Shown: piece after piece, positions 50,136-59,214 of the stretch
Position numbering within the stretch: the first letter of the stretch is position 1
How the letters are laid out: each line of letters starts with the position of its first letter
Source of the DNA: Gaoshiqia sp050178015
Lineage (GTDB): Bacteria > Bacteroidota > Bacteroidia > Bacteroidales > Prolixibacteraceae
Direction of reading: 5' to 3'
DNA length: 64,000 nt
Assembly (NCBI GenBank): GCA_050178015.1
Contig: JBFXGM010000005.1
Location: 1-64,000, forward strand
Notes under the pieces: model-generated
The model's input: the letters and a program-made list of their open reading frames with translations, nothing else
Told to the model about the DNA's origin: nothing
Database searches by the model: none
Position numbers and translations under genes: made by a program

Positions 50136-50816
50136 CTAAAAATAAACCTCGCAGTGGATCTGGTCGCGCTCAAAACCTTTGTCTTTCAGGATTTCGAGGG
50201 CGTCGAAAATCATGTTGCTGTTTCCGCAGAGGTAAAATTGCGTGTTTTTATCAAAGCTGACCTTCTTCAGATAGCTCGTCAACCTGCCGTGCACTTTTCC
50301 GGTTTTATCGCCCGAGGTGCACAGAATGTGGCGCTCGGGAGCATATTCGTGACGGTCGTAAGCTTCGTTTCCGTACCGCACCCCGTGGATGAGCTGGTAA
50401 TCCAGCTGTGGAAAAGTGCGTATCATGCTGCGGAAGGGAGCAATGCCCGTGCCGCTGGCAATGAAGACAAATTTATGGTCGGCAATTTTTTTCTCGTCGA
50501 TGCGAAACTTGCCGAAAGGCCCGCTCACCTCAACCAGGTCGCCGGGTTTCAGCTTGCTCAGTTTCGGGGTGAAATAGCCTTCTTTTACTTCCTTGACCAA
50601 CACCTCCAGATGATCGTCGTTCTCCCCGCTGTAGATCGAATATTCGCGACTCTGATAATCGCCGCGGATGCCCAGCGAGATGTGCTGCCCGGCCCGGTAG
50701 TTAAAACGGCTTTTGGGCAGGCGCAGCGAGAATGTTTCGTCGGTCAGTTGCCTGATCTCTTTTACTTTGTAAAAGCTTTCATCAATTTTTATTTCCTGTT
50801 GTAATTCTATTGACAT
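50136..50816 (-). CDS. FAD/NAD(P)-binding oxidoreductase (ferredoxin-NADP reductase fold)
   Basis: 226 residues. The FAD domain has REYSIYSGE, the usual RxYS isoalloxazine-binding motif; the NAD(P) domain has FIASGTGIAPFRSMI and LCGNSNMIFDA, ending in CEVYF. No ferredoxin-type iron-sulphur domain is attached, so it must pass electrons to a separate partner. It sits 20 bp upstream of the MiaB-like gene on the same strand and may reduce the flavodoxin-like or iron-sulphur proteins nearby; this is inference. A TATCTTTG box (minus strand, 50843-50836) precedes it. Confidence 0.9.
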   Translation of the reverse strand: MSIELQQEIKIDESFYKVKEIRQLTDETFSLRLPKSRFNYRAGQHISLGIRGDYQSREYSIYSGENDDHLEVLVKEVKEGYFTPKLSKLKPGDLVEVSGPFGKFRIDEKKIADHKFVFIASGTGIAPFRSMIRTFPQLDYQLIHGVRYGNEAYDRHEYAPERHILCTSGDKTGKVHGRLTSYLKKVSFDKNTQFYLCGNSNMIFDALEILKDKGFERDQIHCEVYF

Positions 50817-50973
50817 GGCTTATAATTTTGGGTTGCAAAGATAATGATTTTTCAATAATAAGATATAAATATCTGTTAATGCCATTATTGGCCGATTGAT
50901 TTCCATCCTTAACCGATAACCGGACGGTTTGTTTGGAAGCGATCTGTTAATTTTGATCGAAAATATCCATCCA

Positions 50974-51477
50974 ATGAAGACGTCCGTTATTTTTATGTCA
51001 ACCCATGGCTGCACGGAAAATGCGGTCAACGAATTGGCCGCCAAGCTCTCAGGCGAGGTCTCCGTTCACAATTTGAAACAAGATAAAAAACCTGACTTTT
51101 CCCGGGCTGACCGGGTTATTATCGGCGGATCGATCCATGCCGGGCAAATCCAACGGAGGGTACGCGACTTTTGCGAAAGCCATTTGGACGTACTCAGCCG
51201 AAAAGAAATCGGTTTGTTTATTTGTTGCATGCACGAAGGTGAAGAGGCCCGGCAGCAGTTAAAAAATGCTTTCCCCGAAAGGCTGCACGAAATCGCCAAA
51301 GCCGAAGCCTTATTTGGGGGTGAATTCAATTTCGAAAAGATGCGCTTTTTCGAGAAACTGGTAGTAAAGAAAGTGGCCAAAGTCGATCGTTCGGTGAATA
51401 AAGTGGATCACGAAGCCATCGCTAAGTTTGCCATGCGGATGGAAAAAACCATTGCCCCGTTTCTGTTGCTCATTTAA
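50974..51477 (+). CDS. Flavodoxin-like protein, HemG/protoporphyrinogen-oxidase-like
   Basis: 167 residues from ATG 50974; a TTG start 15 codons upstream would overlap the -7 box TAATTTTG (50948-50955) and is rejected. The FMN loop STHGCTENAVNEL follows strand 1. The FMN/flavodoxin fold continues with RADRVIIGGSIHAGQIQRRVRDF and IGLFICCMHEGEEARQQL. This is the menaquinone-dependent protoporphyrinogen oxidase (HemG)-type flavodoxin group, but no haem genes are near, so the substrate is uncertain. It is divergent from the oxidoreductase gene. Confidence 0.8.
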   Translation: MKTSVIFMSTHGCTENAVNELAAKLSGEVSVHNLKQDKKPDFSRADRVIIGGSIHAGQIQRRVRDFCESHLDVLSRKEIGLFICCMHEGEEARQQLKNAFPERLHEIAKAEALFGGEFNFEKMRFFEKLVVKKVAKVDRSVNKVDHEAIAKFAMRMEKTIAPFLLLI

Positions 51478-51479
51478 GC

Positions 51480-52190
51480 TCAAAAGGCCAGGTAAAAATC
51501 TTTGGTCAGCTCACGATATTGGACCGTGTAGTTGCCGGATGCCGGTTCGCGGATGAATATTTCCGGGCTTTCTTCCAGCATGGGGGAGAAGGACAATTCG
51601 GCAAGGATCCGGTGTGGAGGGCGCGTTTCGTCGGGCGACACCCGGCTAAGGCGGTTCACAAACAAGCTGTTTTGGCGTGCCACCGACCTCAGCTTCTCTT
51701 CTTTTTCCGCAGGCAGGATTAAGCTGATCCGGCCTTGTTCGGTCAATAAACCTGTTGATTTGCCGAGCAATTCTTCCAGACTTAAACTATCCGAGTGCCT
51801 CGCCCTGGCTCGTTTGTGGTCGGCCGATTTGGGCGAGTTGTCGAAAAATGGGGGGTTCGACAGGATGTGGTCGTACTTGTATTCTGATTCAAACTTCTGG
51901 AAGGCGTCAACAAATAGACTGAGCCTGTTTTTCCAGGGTGAGGCCTCAAAGTTGTGCCGGGCATCTTCGGCGGCTTCGCTTTCCAGCTCTACCGCATCAA
52001 CCTGGGCTGCCGATCGCTGGGCTGCCATCAGCGTCAGCAAGCCAGTGCCCGTGCCAATGTCGAGCACCCGCGAGGCCGTTTCCAGCCGGGCCCAGGCACC
52101 CAGCAATACTCCGTCGATGCCTACCTTCATGGCAGCTTTTTCCTGTACAATGCAGAACTGTTTAAACTGAAAAAAATGATTGCGGCCCAT
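51480..52190 (-). CDS. tRNA1(Val) adenine-37 N6-methyltransferase-like protein
   Basis: 236 residues with a Rossmann SAM-methyltransferase: motif I VLDIGTGTGLLTLMAAQR, acidic loop AVELESEAAEDA, and catalytic ILSNPPFF, the NPPF motif of N6-adenine/glutamine methylases. The N-terminal FKQFCIVQEKAAMKVGIDGVLLGAW is the hallmark of the TrmN6 (YfiC) group, which methylates A37 of tRNA-Val. With mtaB and the MiaB-like gene nearby, this makes three position-37 tRNA modification genes within 5 kb. It is convergent with the flavodoxin-like gene, 2 bp apart. Confidence 0.9.
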   Translation of the reverse strand: MGRNHFFQFKQFCIVQEKAAMKVGIDGVLLGAWARLETASRVLDIGTGTGLLTLMAAQRSAAQVDAVELESEAAEDARHNFEASPWKNRLSLFVDAFQKFESEYKYDHILSNPPFFDNSPKSADHKRARARHSDSLSLEELLGKSTGLLTEQGRISLILPAEKEEKLRSVARQNSLFVNRLSRVSPDETRPPHRILAELSFSPMLEESPEIFIREPASGNYTVQYRELTKDFYLAF

Positions 52191-52319
52191 TTGTTTTCCG
52201 GATTTGTTCGCAAAATAGCAAGGAAAAACAATTCAATAAAGGCTGCCGGTATAATATTACCAAAGTATTAAGAAATCGAACAATGGTGATTCGTGAGAAT
52301 TTCGTTTAAAGGTATTTTT

Positions 52320-52327
52320 TACTTTTG
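52320..52327 (+). promoter_or_regulatory. -7 box of the small ORF/RNA at 52334-52600
   Basis: TACTTTTG fits TAnnTTTG. Transcription should begin near 52334, about 45 bp before ATG 52380. Confidence 0.5.
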
Positions 52328-52379
52328 CCCCGCTTTTTAATAAGCAGATGAAGTTAGAACCCAAAAGTTGAAGACTGAG

Positions 52380-52574
52380 ATGAAGAAAAGGGATTATTAC
52401 ATGTTGGGCTTACTGATTTGTCTGGTTGTTTTTGCGGCCTTCAACCGAAAAACCGAAAAGACACAAGCAAGTCCCGTAGAGCTGGCCACCCCATGCATGA
52501 GTTCGGAAACGAAAGCTGCACCGCCAGACTCAATCCAATTGGTTAAAGAGAAAGTAATAAAAGCAGGAGTTTAG
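52380..52574 (+). CDS. Small membrane-anchored protein (or small RNA)
   Basis: 64 residues from ATG 52380 (a TTG at 52368 is also possible). MKKRDYYMLGLLICLVVFAAF forms one membrane or signal segment, followed by a polar tail with TPCMSSETKAAPPDS. I know no family. The last eight codons, including the stop, lie inside the left arm of a 23-bp hairpin (52551-52598), so the transcript may instead be a small RNA of about 265 nt with an intrinsic terminator. A seven-codon ORF (52348-52371) precedes it. Confidence 0.5.
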   Translation: MKKRDYYMLGLLICLVVFAAFNRKTEKTQASPVELATPCMSSETKAAPPDSIQLVKEKVIKAGV

Positions 52575-52600
52575 TTAAACTTCTGCTTTTATTACTTTTA
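52551..52600 (+). terminator. Very tight 23-bp hairpin, probable terminator
   Basis: The left arm 52551-52573 pairs along its whole length with 52576-52598, with one G-T wobble and a two-base loop. A T-rich run follows. The left arm overlaps the 3' end of the small ORF. Confidence 0.75.
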
Positions 52601-52941
52601 TCACTTCTTTTTTGGCAGGCCTGAATTCAATAAAAGCATGGTGTAATCATTCTGAAACAAAAAATTAAGGTTCAGTTGATCACAAATCTCAGATCGCATA
52701 ACTTTCTAACGAGTTGACAGATAGCGCTTAGTTGCATCGCATTAACGATGTGATAATATTTCACTCCCGCAAGATCATATTGGGTTAATCTATTCTTTTA
52801 TTCGTAATTGTCAGTATTTCTGTTTGTTGTGTGATTCTTTTTCTCTTGATGGATTAACTATTCGATAATAGCCGTTTAATATAATCGTGGAGTGCTGGTT
52901 CTACATTTGCCTAATCAAAAATCAGAACCAAATCTCTAAAA
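52601..52941 (+). promoter_or_regulatory. Control region of the phytate-use operon
   Basis: 341 bp without a gene. A -7 box TACATTTG (52902-52909) lies 33 bp before the receptor ATG. There is no -33 TTTG at the right spacing; instead CTATT-CGAT-AATAG (52858-52871), an inverted repeat, lies 31 bp upstream of the box. An activator-dependent promoter, perhaps phosphate-responsive, is plausible but unproven. Confidence 0.45.
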
Positions 52942-55713
52942 ATGAAAGCAACGAATTTTTTATTGACTATCTTAAGTATTGTCATTTTTCATTCATCTTT
53001 ATTTGCAAATGTGGATCCCGAAGACGATTCAAAAAGTAACAAAGGCATCATCGCTGGGCGAATAATAGATGAGCAGAACCTGCCGCTTCCCGGAGCAACC
53101 ATTTTGATTAAAAGTTTGAGCGAAGCAACTGTGTCCGATGAGAACGGATACTACCGGCTGGTTAAAATCGAACCGGGGCAATATGAGGTTATGGTTACCT
53201 ATATCGGTTTTAAAGCACAATCGCAGCTGGTTCGGGTAGCAGCCGGCGAAACCACTACCGCCGATTTTCGTCTCGAAGCGGGTGTTGAATTGAATGAAGT
53301 GGTTGTCAACGGCGCTTTGCAAGGACAATCGAAAGCTTTGAACCAGCAGAAAAGCAGCGTAAATATCACCAACATCATCTCCTCGGACCAGGTCGGGCGC
53401 TTCCCCGATGCCAATATTGGTGATGCCCTGAAACGGATTCCCGGCATCAATGTGCAATACGACCAGGGTGAGGCCCGTTTCGGCCACATCCGAGGCACTT
53501 CGCCTGAATACAACTCAGTAACCATCGATGGCGACCGTATCCCTTCGGCCGAGGCAGAGATCAGAGCTGTACAGCTCGATCTGGTGCCGGCCGATATGAT
53601 TCAAAGCATGGAAGTAAATAAAGTGGTTACCGCCGACATGGATGCCGATGCCATCGGGGGATCGGTAAACCTGGTTACCAGATCGAACCCCTACAAACAA
53701 CGCTTGTCGGGAACTGTCGGAACTACCTATAATCTGTTGAGTGAAAAACCAACGGAGAATATATCACTCCTGTATGCCGACCGTTTTCTGAATAATAAGC
53801 TGGGCATGACCCTTGCCGGATCGTACCAGAACCATCAATTGGGGTCGGATAATATTGAGGCCGAATGGGATGAAAGTGACAACGGTATGATCATGAAAGA
53901 ATTTCAGGTTCGTACGTATCATGTGCAACGCCTGCGCCAAAGTTACTCGGCAGCTTTTGACTATGCCTTCAACCCTTCCCATAAAATTGATGCAAAAGTG
54001 ATGTATAACCACCGGAACGACTGGGAGAACCGCTACCGGACGGTTTATGCCGATTTGGACGAACCGGGAGAATCGACCGTTGAACGGCAGTTAAAAGCCG
54101 GAAAAGATAAAGATGCTCGCTTGGAAGACCAACGCACACTGCATGTATCGCTGAAAGGTGAGCACCAACTGGGTATGTTGGGGATCAAATGGAAAGGTTC
54201 TTACGCCAAAGCCAGCGAAGAGCGGCCAAACGAACGTTACCTGCAATATGTGTACGAGGATATTACCATTAACCAAGACCTGAGTGATACGGAAAAACCG
54301 AACGTTATCGTGGCTGAACCCAATGCAGTTGATTTCAACAGTAACTGGGAGTTTGACGAGCTGACCGAACAATACCAGTACACCGAGGATATTGACAAGG
54401 TTTTTGGTGTTGACTTCAAACTGCCTTTGTCGCAACAAGGTACTAACAGTGTTTTTCGGTTCGGGGGCAAATACAGAAGTAAAACTAAAAACCGCGAAAA
54501 CGATTTCTACGAATATTCGCCCGAAGATGAAGATGCCTTTAACAGCCAGGCTTTCGGTCAAACCAGCGTTCAAACCAAGGATAATTTCCTGGCTGGCGAC
54601 TATGTAGCAGGAACTTTTATCCAAAAAGAATTCCTGGGTAACCTCGACCTGGAAGATGCCGCGAAATTTGAGAAAGAACAGGACCCGGAAGAACTGGCCG
54701 GTAACTTCGATGCACAGGAAGATGTTTTGGCCGGTTATGCTCGTTTCGACCAAAAAATCGGCAAGTTGGATATCGTTGCAGGTTTGCGTGTCGAAAATAC
54801 CAACCTGGAATATTCCGGTTACGAAATTGTGCTGGACGAAGACGGAGACTTCGAAAGCCTGAATAAAACCCAAGCGCAGGAAAGCAGCTATACCAATGTG
54901 CTTCCCTCTTTGCTCTTGAAATATGCCCTCAGTAACAATACCCAACTCAAAGCCGGTTGGACCAACACCATTGCGCGCCCGCGCTATTACGATCTGGTTC
55001 CCCACGTGGAAACCAATCGCGAAGACAACGAAATTACCATTGGAAATCCCAACCTTGAACCAACAAGCTCGATGAATCTCGATCTGATGCTGGAGCATTA
55101 TTTCAAATCGGTGGGGTTGATTTCGACAGGTGTTTTCTATAAGGATATCAACGATTTTATTGTGGAAGAAGTCAAAGACGACTACTCGTTTATGAACAAT
55201 ACCTGGGACGAATTCTCACAACCTATCAATGCCGGAAATGCAACTTTGTTCGGACTTGAATTCGCTTTTCAGCGTCAGCTCGATTTTTTGCCCGGCTTCC
55301 TGCGTCAGTTTGGCATCTACGCCAACTATACTTACACTAAATCCGAAGTGAGCGACTTTAAAATTGAAGACCGCGAAAACGAAGAATTGTCACTGCCGGG
55401 AACCCCTGAAAACAATTTTAATGCCTCCTTGTATTACGAAGGCAAAAAGCTTTCCGCCCGGCTTTCGTTCAATTATGCCAGCGATTTTATTGATGAAGTG
55501 GGTGGTGAGGCGTTCGAAGATCGTTATTACGACAAGGTTACCTACATGGACTTTAACACAAGTTATGCCTTCAGTAAAAAACTTCGCGTGTTTGCCGAAG
55601 TCAACAATTTGCTGAACACCCCGTTGCGTTATTATCAGGGGGAATCAAAATACACCATGCAAGCCGAATATTATAATGCCAAAATAAATTTCGGGCTGAA
55701 GTTTGATCTGTAG
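52942..55713 (+). CDS. TonB-dependent receptor of the phytase locus
   Basis: 923 residues: signal peptide (ending SLFAN), CarboxypepD_reg-like beta domain (about 35-115; IAGRIIDEQNLPLPGATILIKS cut at the usual site), plug domain with GDALKRIPGINVQYD and NSVTIDGDRIPS, and a 22-strand barrel ending in FGLKFDL. It lacks the SusC signature and has no SusD neighbour, so it is a classic receptor of the kind annotated TonB-dependent receptor. A phytase lipoprotein gene follows 101 bp later. I infer that it imports inositol phosphates or a phytate-derived or metal-bound product. Confidence 0.92.
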   Translation: MKATNFLLTILSIVIFHSSLFANVDPEDDSKSNKGIIAGRIIDEQNLPLPGATILIKSLSEATVSDENGYYRLVKIEPGQYEVMVTYIGFKAQSQLVRVAAGETTTADFRLEAGVELNEVVVNGALQGQSKALNQQKSSVNITNIISSDQVGRFPDANIGDALKRIPGINVQYDQGEARFGHIRGTSPEYNSVTIDGDRIPSAEAEIRAVQLDLVPADMIQSMEVNKVVTADMDADAIGGSVNLVTRSNPYKQRLSGTVGTTYNLLSEKPTENISLLYADRFLNNKLGMTLAGSYQNHQLGSDNIEAEWDESDNGMIMKEFQVRTYHVQRLRQSYSAAFDYAFNPSHKIDAKVMYNHRNDWENRYRTVYADLDEPGESTVERQLKAGKDKDARLEDQRTLHVSLKGEHQLGMLGIKWKGSYAKASEERPNERYLQYVYEDITINQDLSDTEKPNVIVAEPNAVDFNSNWEFDELTEQYQYTEDIDKVFGVDFKLPLSQQGTNSVFRFGGKYRSKTKNRENDFYEYSPEDEDAFNSQAFGQTSVQTKDNFLAGDYVAGTFIQKEFLGNLDLEDAAKFEKEQDPEELAGNFDAQEDVLAGYARFDQKIGKLDIVAGLRVENTNLEYSGYEIVLDEDGDFESLNKTQAQESSYTNVLPSLLLKYALSNNTQLKAGWTNTIARPRYYDLVPHVETNREDNEITIGNPNLEPTSSMNLDLMLEHYFKSVGLISTGVFYKDINDFIVEEVKDDYSFMNNTWDEFSQPINAGNATLFGLEFAFQRQLDFLPGFLRQFGIYANYTYTKSEVSDFKIEDRENEELSLPGTPENNFNASLYYEGKKLSARLSFNYASDFIDEVGGEAFEDRYYDKVTYMDFNTSYAFSKKLRVFAEVNNLLNTPLRYYQGESKYTMQAEYYNAKINFGLKFDL

Positions 55714-55722
55714 CCATCCGAT

Positions 55723-55793
55723 GAATCCCTGCCTCCGAGCAGGGATTCTTTCAATTAATAGTATCTTCGGATTTAATTAGGAATCCGAAGGAT
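55723..55793 (+). promoter_or_regulatory. Two hairpins between the receptor and phytase genes
   Basis: GAATCCCTGC/GCAGGGATTC (55723-55748) is followed by only a weak T run. ATCTTCGGATT/AATCCGAAGGAT (55763-55793) comes next and ends 21 bp before the phytase ATG. They may be a partial terminator and an mRNA-stabilising stem that let the two genes be expressed at different levels. Confidence 0.6.
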
Positions 55794-55814
55794 AATCCTG
55801 TAAAATTTATTAGC

Positions 55815-56927
55815 ATGAAAAAGCGAGATTTATACATAGCCATCTTTTTATTCACCATGATTGGCTATGCCGCTTGCCAACGCGGGAGCGAAGGCTCAAA
55901 AAAGGCATCGGAGAAAATTACACTCTTCACTATTGCCCGGTACGAAACTCCCCCGATGCCGCAGACCAATGATGAAGATGCCGCCGATGACCCGGCCATC
56001 TGGGTGAACTGGCAGGACCCGGCTGAAAGTAAAATTATCGGTACCGACAAAAAAGGCGGGCTGGCTGTTTACAACCTGGAAGGTGAACAACTTTTTTACT
56101 ATCCCGACGGAAATATGAACAATGTGGATCTGCGTTACGGTTTTGTGCTTGGTAATGATACCGTCGATCTCGTTTGCGCCAGCAACCGCTCTAATCAAAG
56201 TATTTCGGTATATAAAATCAACGCCGACGGATCGCTGGAAAATATTGCCGGCGCCTTGATGCAATCGGCCATGCAGGACGAAGTGTATGGTTTTTGCCTG
56301 TATCAAAGCCCCGTAACCGGCAAGTACTTCGCTTTTGTGAACAGCAAGGCCGGCGAAGTGGAACAGTGGGAATTGCTGGCCGTTGACGGAAAAATTGAAG
56401 GTAGCCGGGTGCGTATCTTTTTACTGGGCACTCAGGTGGAAGGCATGGTGGCCGACGACGAAAACCAAACCTTGTTTGTTGGCGAAGAGGTGGCAGGGAT
56501 CTGGAAGTTTGATGCGGAACCGGATGGTAGCACAGATGGCACAAAACTGGCGATGTCCACCGAGGAAGAGAATGAAAACATCCGTTACGATTTGGAAGGT
56601 TTGGCTATTTATCACCTGCCAGGTGGCGAAGGTTATCTGGTGGCATCCAGCCAGGGGAACTATTCGTATGCGGTTTTCAACCGCCAGTCACCGCACGATT
56701 ATTTGGGCAGTCTCCGTATTACCGATGGGGCAGTGGATGGCGCTGAGGAAACCGACGGACTGGAAATTTGCAGCTTTCCGCTGAACGACGACTTCCGGCA
56801 TGGCTTATTGGTGGTGCAGGACGGTTTCAACAAAAATGAAACGGGGAAAGATGAGCCGCAAAACTTTAAACTCGTGGCCTGGGAAGATGTGGCCGGCCTG
56901 TTTCAACCGGCACTGAAGATGAATTAA
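55815..56927 (+). CDS. Beta-propeller phytase (3-phytase) lipoprotein
   Basis: 370 residues with a lipoprotein signal (lipobox YAAC, Cys21). The mature protein is a six-bladed beta-propeller phytase: DAADDPAIWVN, GTDKKGGLAVYNLEG, VDLRYGF, YGFCLYQSPVTGKYFAFVNSK cut across blade 3, EGMVADDENQTLFVGEE, DLEGLAIYHLPGGEGYLVASSQ, and an acidic EETDGLE near the calcium sites. Such enzymes remove phosphate from calcium-phytate. The lipid anchor suggests that it acts on the cell surface or in the periplasm, next to the receptor encoded upstream. A bidirectional terminator follows. Confidence 0.92.
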   Translation: MKKRDLYIAIFLFTMIGYAACQRGSEGSKKASEKITLFTIARYETPPMPQTNDEDAADDPAIWVNWQDPAESKIIGTDKKGGLAVYNLEGEQLFYYPDGNMNNVDLRYGFVLGNDTVDLVCASNRSNQSISVYKINADGSLENIAGALMQSAMQDEVYGFCLYQSPVTGKYFAFVNSKAGEVEQWELLAVDGKIEGSRVRIFLLGTQVEGMVADDENQTLFVGEEVAGIWKFDAEPDGSTDGTKLAMSTEEENENIRYDLEGLAIYHLPGGEGYLVASSQGNYSYAVFNRQSPHDYLGSLRITDGAVDGAEETDGLEICSFPLNDDFRHGLLVVQDGFNKNETGKDEPQNFKLVAWEDVAGLFQPALKMN

Positions 56928-56947
56928 CAAAAGTAAAGACACTTACT

Positions 56948-56984
56948 GCAAAGAGGCTATTCGAACAGAAAGCCTCTTTTTGTT
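56948..56984 (+). terminator. Bidirectional terminator between phytase and antiporter genes
   Basis: AAAGAGGCT pairs with AGCCTCTTT (56950-56979) with A and T tracts on the outer sides. It ends 18 bp before the stop of the minus-strand antiporter gene. Confidence 0.85.
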
Positions 56985-57001
56985 TTTCTGCAAGTAAACT
57001 A

Positions 57002-58996
57002 TCAGATTGCGACCACCGGTTCTTCGCTCAACCCGAACAATTCCAGCGCATGGGCAATCTGCTCGGGGCGTCCCATGATGTAAACCATGTCGCCGGCATC
57101 CAGGCGGATGGAAGCTTCGGGATGCTCAATCAGCTTTTCGTTCCGTAAAATAGCCACCAGCGTAACGCCGAAGGTTCTGCGGAACTTGATTTCTTTCAGG
57201 GTTTTACCAATGACAAATGATCCGTCCTGTATTTTTGTGGCCGAGATCTCCACGTTGGGCAGTTCTTTAAATATCTGGCTCGAATCGGCGGTCCCTCCCC
57301 GGAAGATGCCGTAATGGTCGTTACGGATTTTGGCAATCACCAGGTTGATCTCGCGCTGAGGCACCAGCCGTTTCTGCAGTACGCGTTCAAACAAGTCGAT
57401 AGCTGTTTCAAATTCTTCGGGAATGACCTGGTTGGCGCCAATTCGGTAGAGTTCTTCCACATCAAATACGTACTTGGTGCGTACGATGATAAAAATGTGC
57501 GGGTTCAGGTTGCGAATCCGTTCGGTGATCGACATGGCCGTTATCAAATTTCCAACCGAGATGACCGCAATATCGGCCTGATCGATGTGGGCTTTTTCCA
57601 GAATGGGATCGTTGGTGGCATCGCCGTAGATCACAGTCTCGCCCCGTTCCTGCATTTTTTTCACCGTGGCCGGGTCGAAAATGATCGAAATGTAAGGCAG
57701 TTTCAGGTACTTGGCCATGACCGACAGGTTGAGCGAGCGCGAATCTTTCCCGATAAATACCACGTGGTTTTTATACTCCGGAATTTCGATCTGGGGCAGG
57801 GGAAACAAGCCGTTGACCAGCGCCGGTGGCAGGGGGAGCTTTAGCAAGGCGTTGGCCACCGTTCGCGACGACATAATCAGCAGCGGGGTGACCGACATGC
57901 TGATGACAGCCACGGCCAGGAACAATTGGTAATAATAGGGTGGAATGATCTCATATTTCATACCCGATTGGGCCACGATAAAGGAGAATTCACCCACCTG
58001 ACAGAGGGCAAAACCCACCATGATGGTGCCGCGAAAGGTGTGCCCCAGCACAAAGGCTGTTCCACCGGCAATCAACATTTTTACAAACAGGACCAGCAGC
58101 ACGGTGGAAAAAACCAAAATCGGGTGGTTGGCCACAAAACCCAGATCGAGCAACATGCCGATACTCACAAAGAAAAAACTGGTAAACGTATCCTTGAACG
58201 GAATGAGCTGGCCGAAAGCGTTGTGGCTGTATTCCGATTCGGAGATCATCAGTCCGGCCAGGAACGCGCCAAAGGCCAGCGAGATGCCCATCTCGGAAGT
58301 AAGCAGGGCCACCGACAGGCAGATCACGAAAATGCTCATCATAAACAATTCCTGGTTTTTGGTATAAGCAATCCATTGCAGGATTTTGGGCATTAACCAG
58401 CGATTGCCGATATAAACAAGGCCTAATAATATTACGGTTTTGCCGGTCAGTAAAAGCAATTCGTTGCCTTCTCCTCCGGACTGCCCGGCCAGCATAGGCG
58501 TAAATAGTAATAAAGGAATTACGATAATGTCTTGAAAGATCAGGATGCCGACTACGGTACGTCCGAAGTTGGAAGTGATTTCCGACCGTTCCTGCATCAG
58601 TTTCAGTACCACGGCTGTACTGCTCAGGGCCGTCAGGAACCCGACAAACAGAGCGCCGTTCCAACTCAAATCGTACAGGCGGGCAATCAGCATGGTTATG
58701 CCTGTGGTGAGGATCAGCTGCATAAATCCTCCAACAAAGACAATCTTCCGGATTTTAAACAGGTGCTGCACCGAGAATTCCAACCCAATGGTAAACATCA
58801 GCAATACCACGCCAATTTCGGCCATCAGCTCAATCTGGTGGGGCGAACTGATCAGTCCCAGAAAATAGGGGCCGGTGACCACGCCGGTTAACAAATAGCC
58901 AATGATGGTGGGTATCTTTATCTTGGTAAACAGGAAGTTTACAAAGGTCGAAAGCGCAAAAATGGTGGCAATATCTTTTAACAGGTTGAATTCCAT
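57002..58996 (-). CDS. CPA2-family cation:proton antiporter with TrkA domains (Kef-type)
   Basis: 664 residues from ATG 58996 (MEFNLLKDIATIFALS), which gives the normal start for this family; an in-frame ATG at 59059 adds a non-conserved polar stretch. Twelve or so membrane segments hold the CPA2 exchanger (LLTGVVTGPYFLGL, ALSSTAVVLKLMQE, LAFGAFLAGLMISESEYSH). A cytoplasmic TrkA-N Rossmann domain (VVFIGKDSRSLNLSVMAKYL) and a TrkA-C domain (GDMVYIMGRPEQI) follow. It exchanges K+ or Na+ for H+ under nucleotide-ligand control. No KefF-type partner is nearby. Confidence 0.9.
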   Translation of the reverse strand: MEFNLLKDIATIFALSTFVNFLFTKIKIPTIIGYLLTGVVTGPYFLGLISSPHQIELMAEIGVVLLMFTIGLEFSVQHLFKIRKIVFVGGFMQLILTTGITMLIARLYDLSWNGALFVGFLTALSSTAVVLKLMQERSEITSNFGRTVVGILIFQDIIVIPLLLFTPMLAGQSGGEGNELLLLTGKTVILLGLVYIGNRWLMPKILQWIAYTKNQELFMMSIFVICLSVALLTSEMGISLAFGAFLAGLMISESEYSHNAFGQLIPFKDTFTSFFFVSIGMLLDLGFVANHPILVFSTVLLVLFVKMLIAGGTAFVLGHTFRGTIMVGFALCQVGEFSFIVAQSGMKYEIIPPYYYQLFLAVAVISMSVTPLLIMSSRTVANALLKLPLPPALVNGLFPLPQIEIPEYKNHVVFIGKDSRSLNLSVMAKYLKLPYISIIFDPATVKKMQERGETVIYGDATNDPILEKAHIDQADIAVISVGNLITAMSITERIRNLNPHIFIIVRTKYVFDVEELYRIGANQVIPEEFETAIDLFERVLQKRLVPQREINLVIAKIRNDHYGIFRGGTADSSQIFKELPNVEISATKIQDGSFVIGKTLKEIKFRRTFGVTLVAILRNEKLIEHPEASIRLDAGDMVYIMGRPEQIAHALELFGLSEEPVVAI

Positions 58997-59214
58997 GGTG
59001 CCGTTTTTTCGGGTTGGGTGGTTTTTAAGTTTCCCGGAAAATTCGGTCAAGAAAACCACCGGTTAAGTTTACACAATTTCGGAAGAAATTTTTTTACATC
59101 GTGCACAAGCCGAAAAAAAACTTCCTGAAAAATTGCAGGGACGGGACTGTTTAAAACAACAAATCCGGCCCTGTAAGACGCCGGATTTGGGAATAGTATT
59201 ACGGTTCGTACCGG

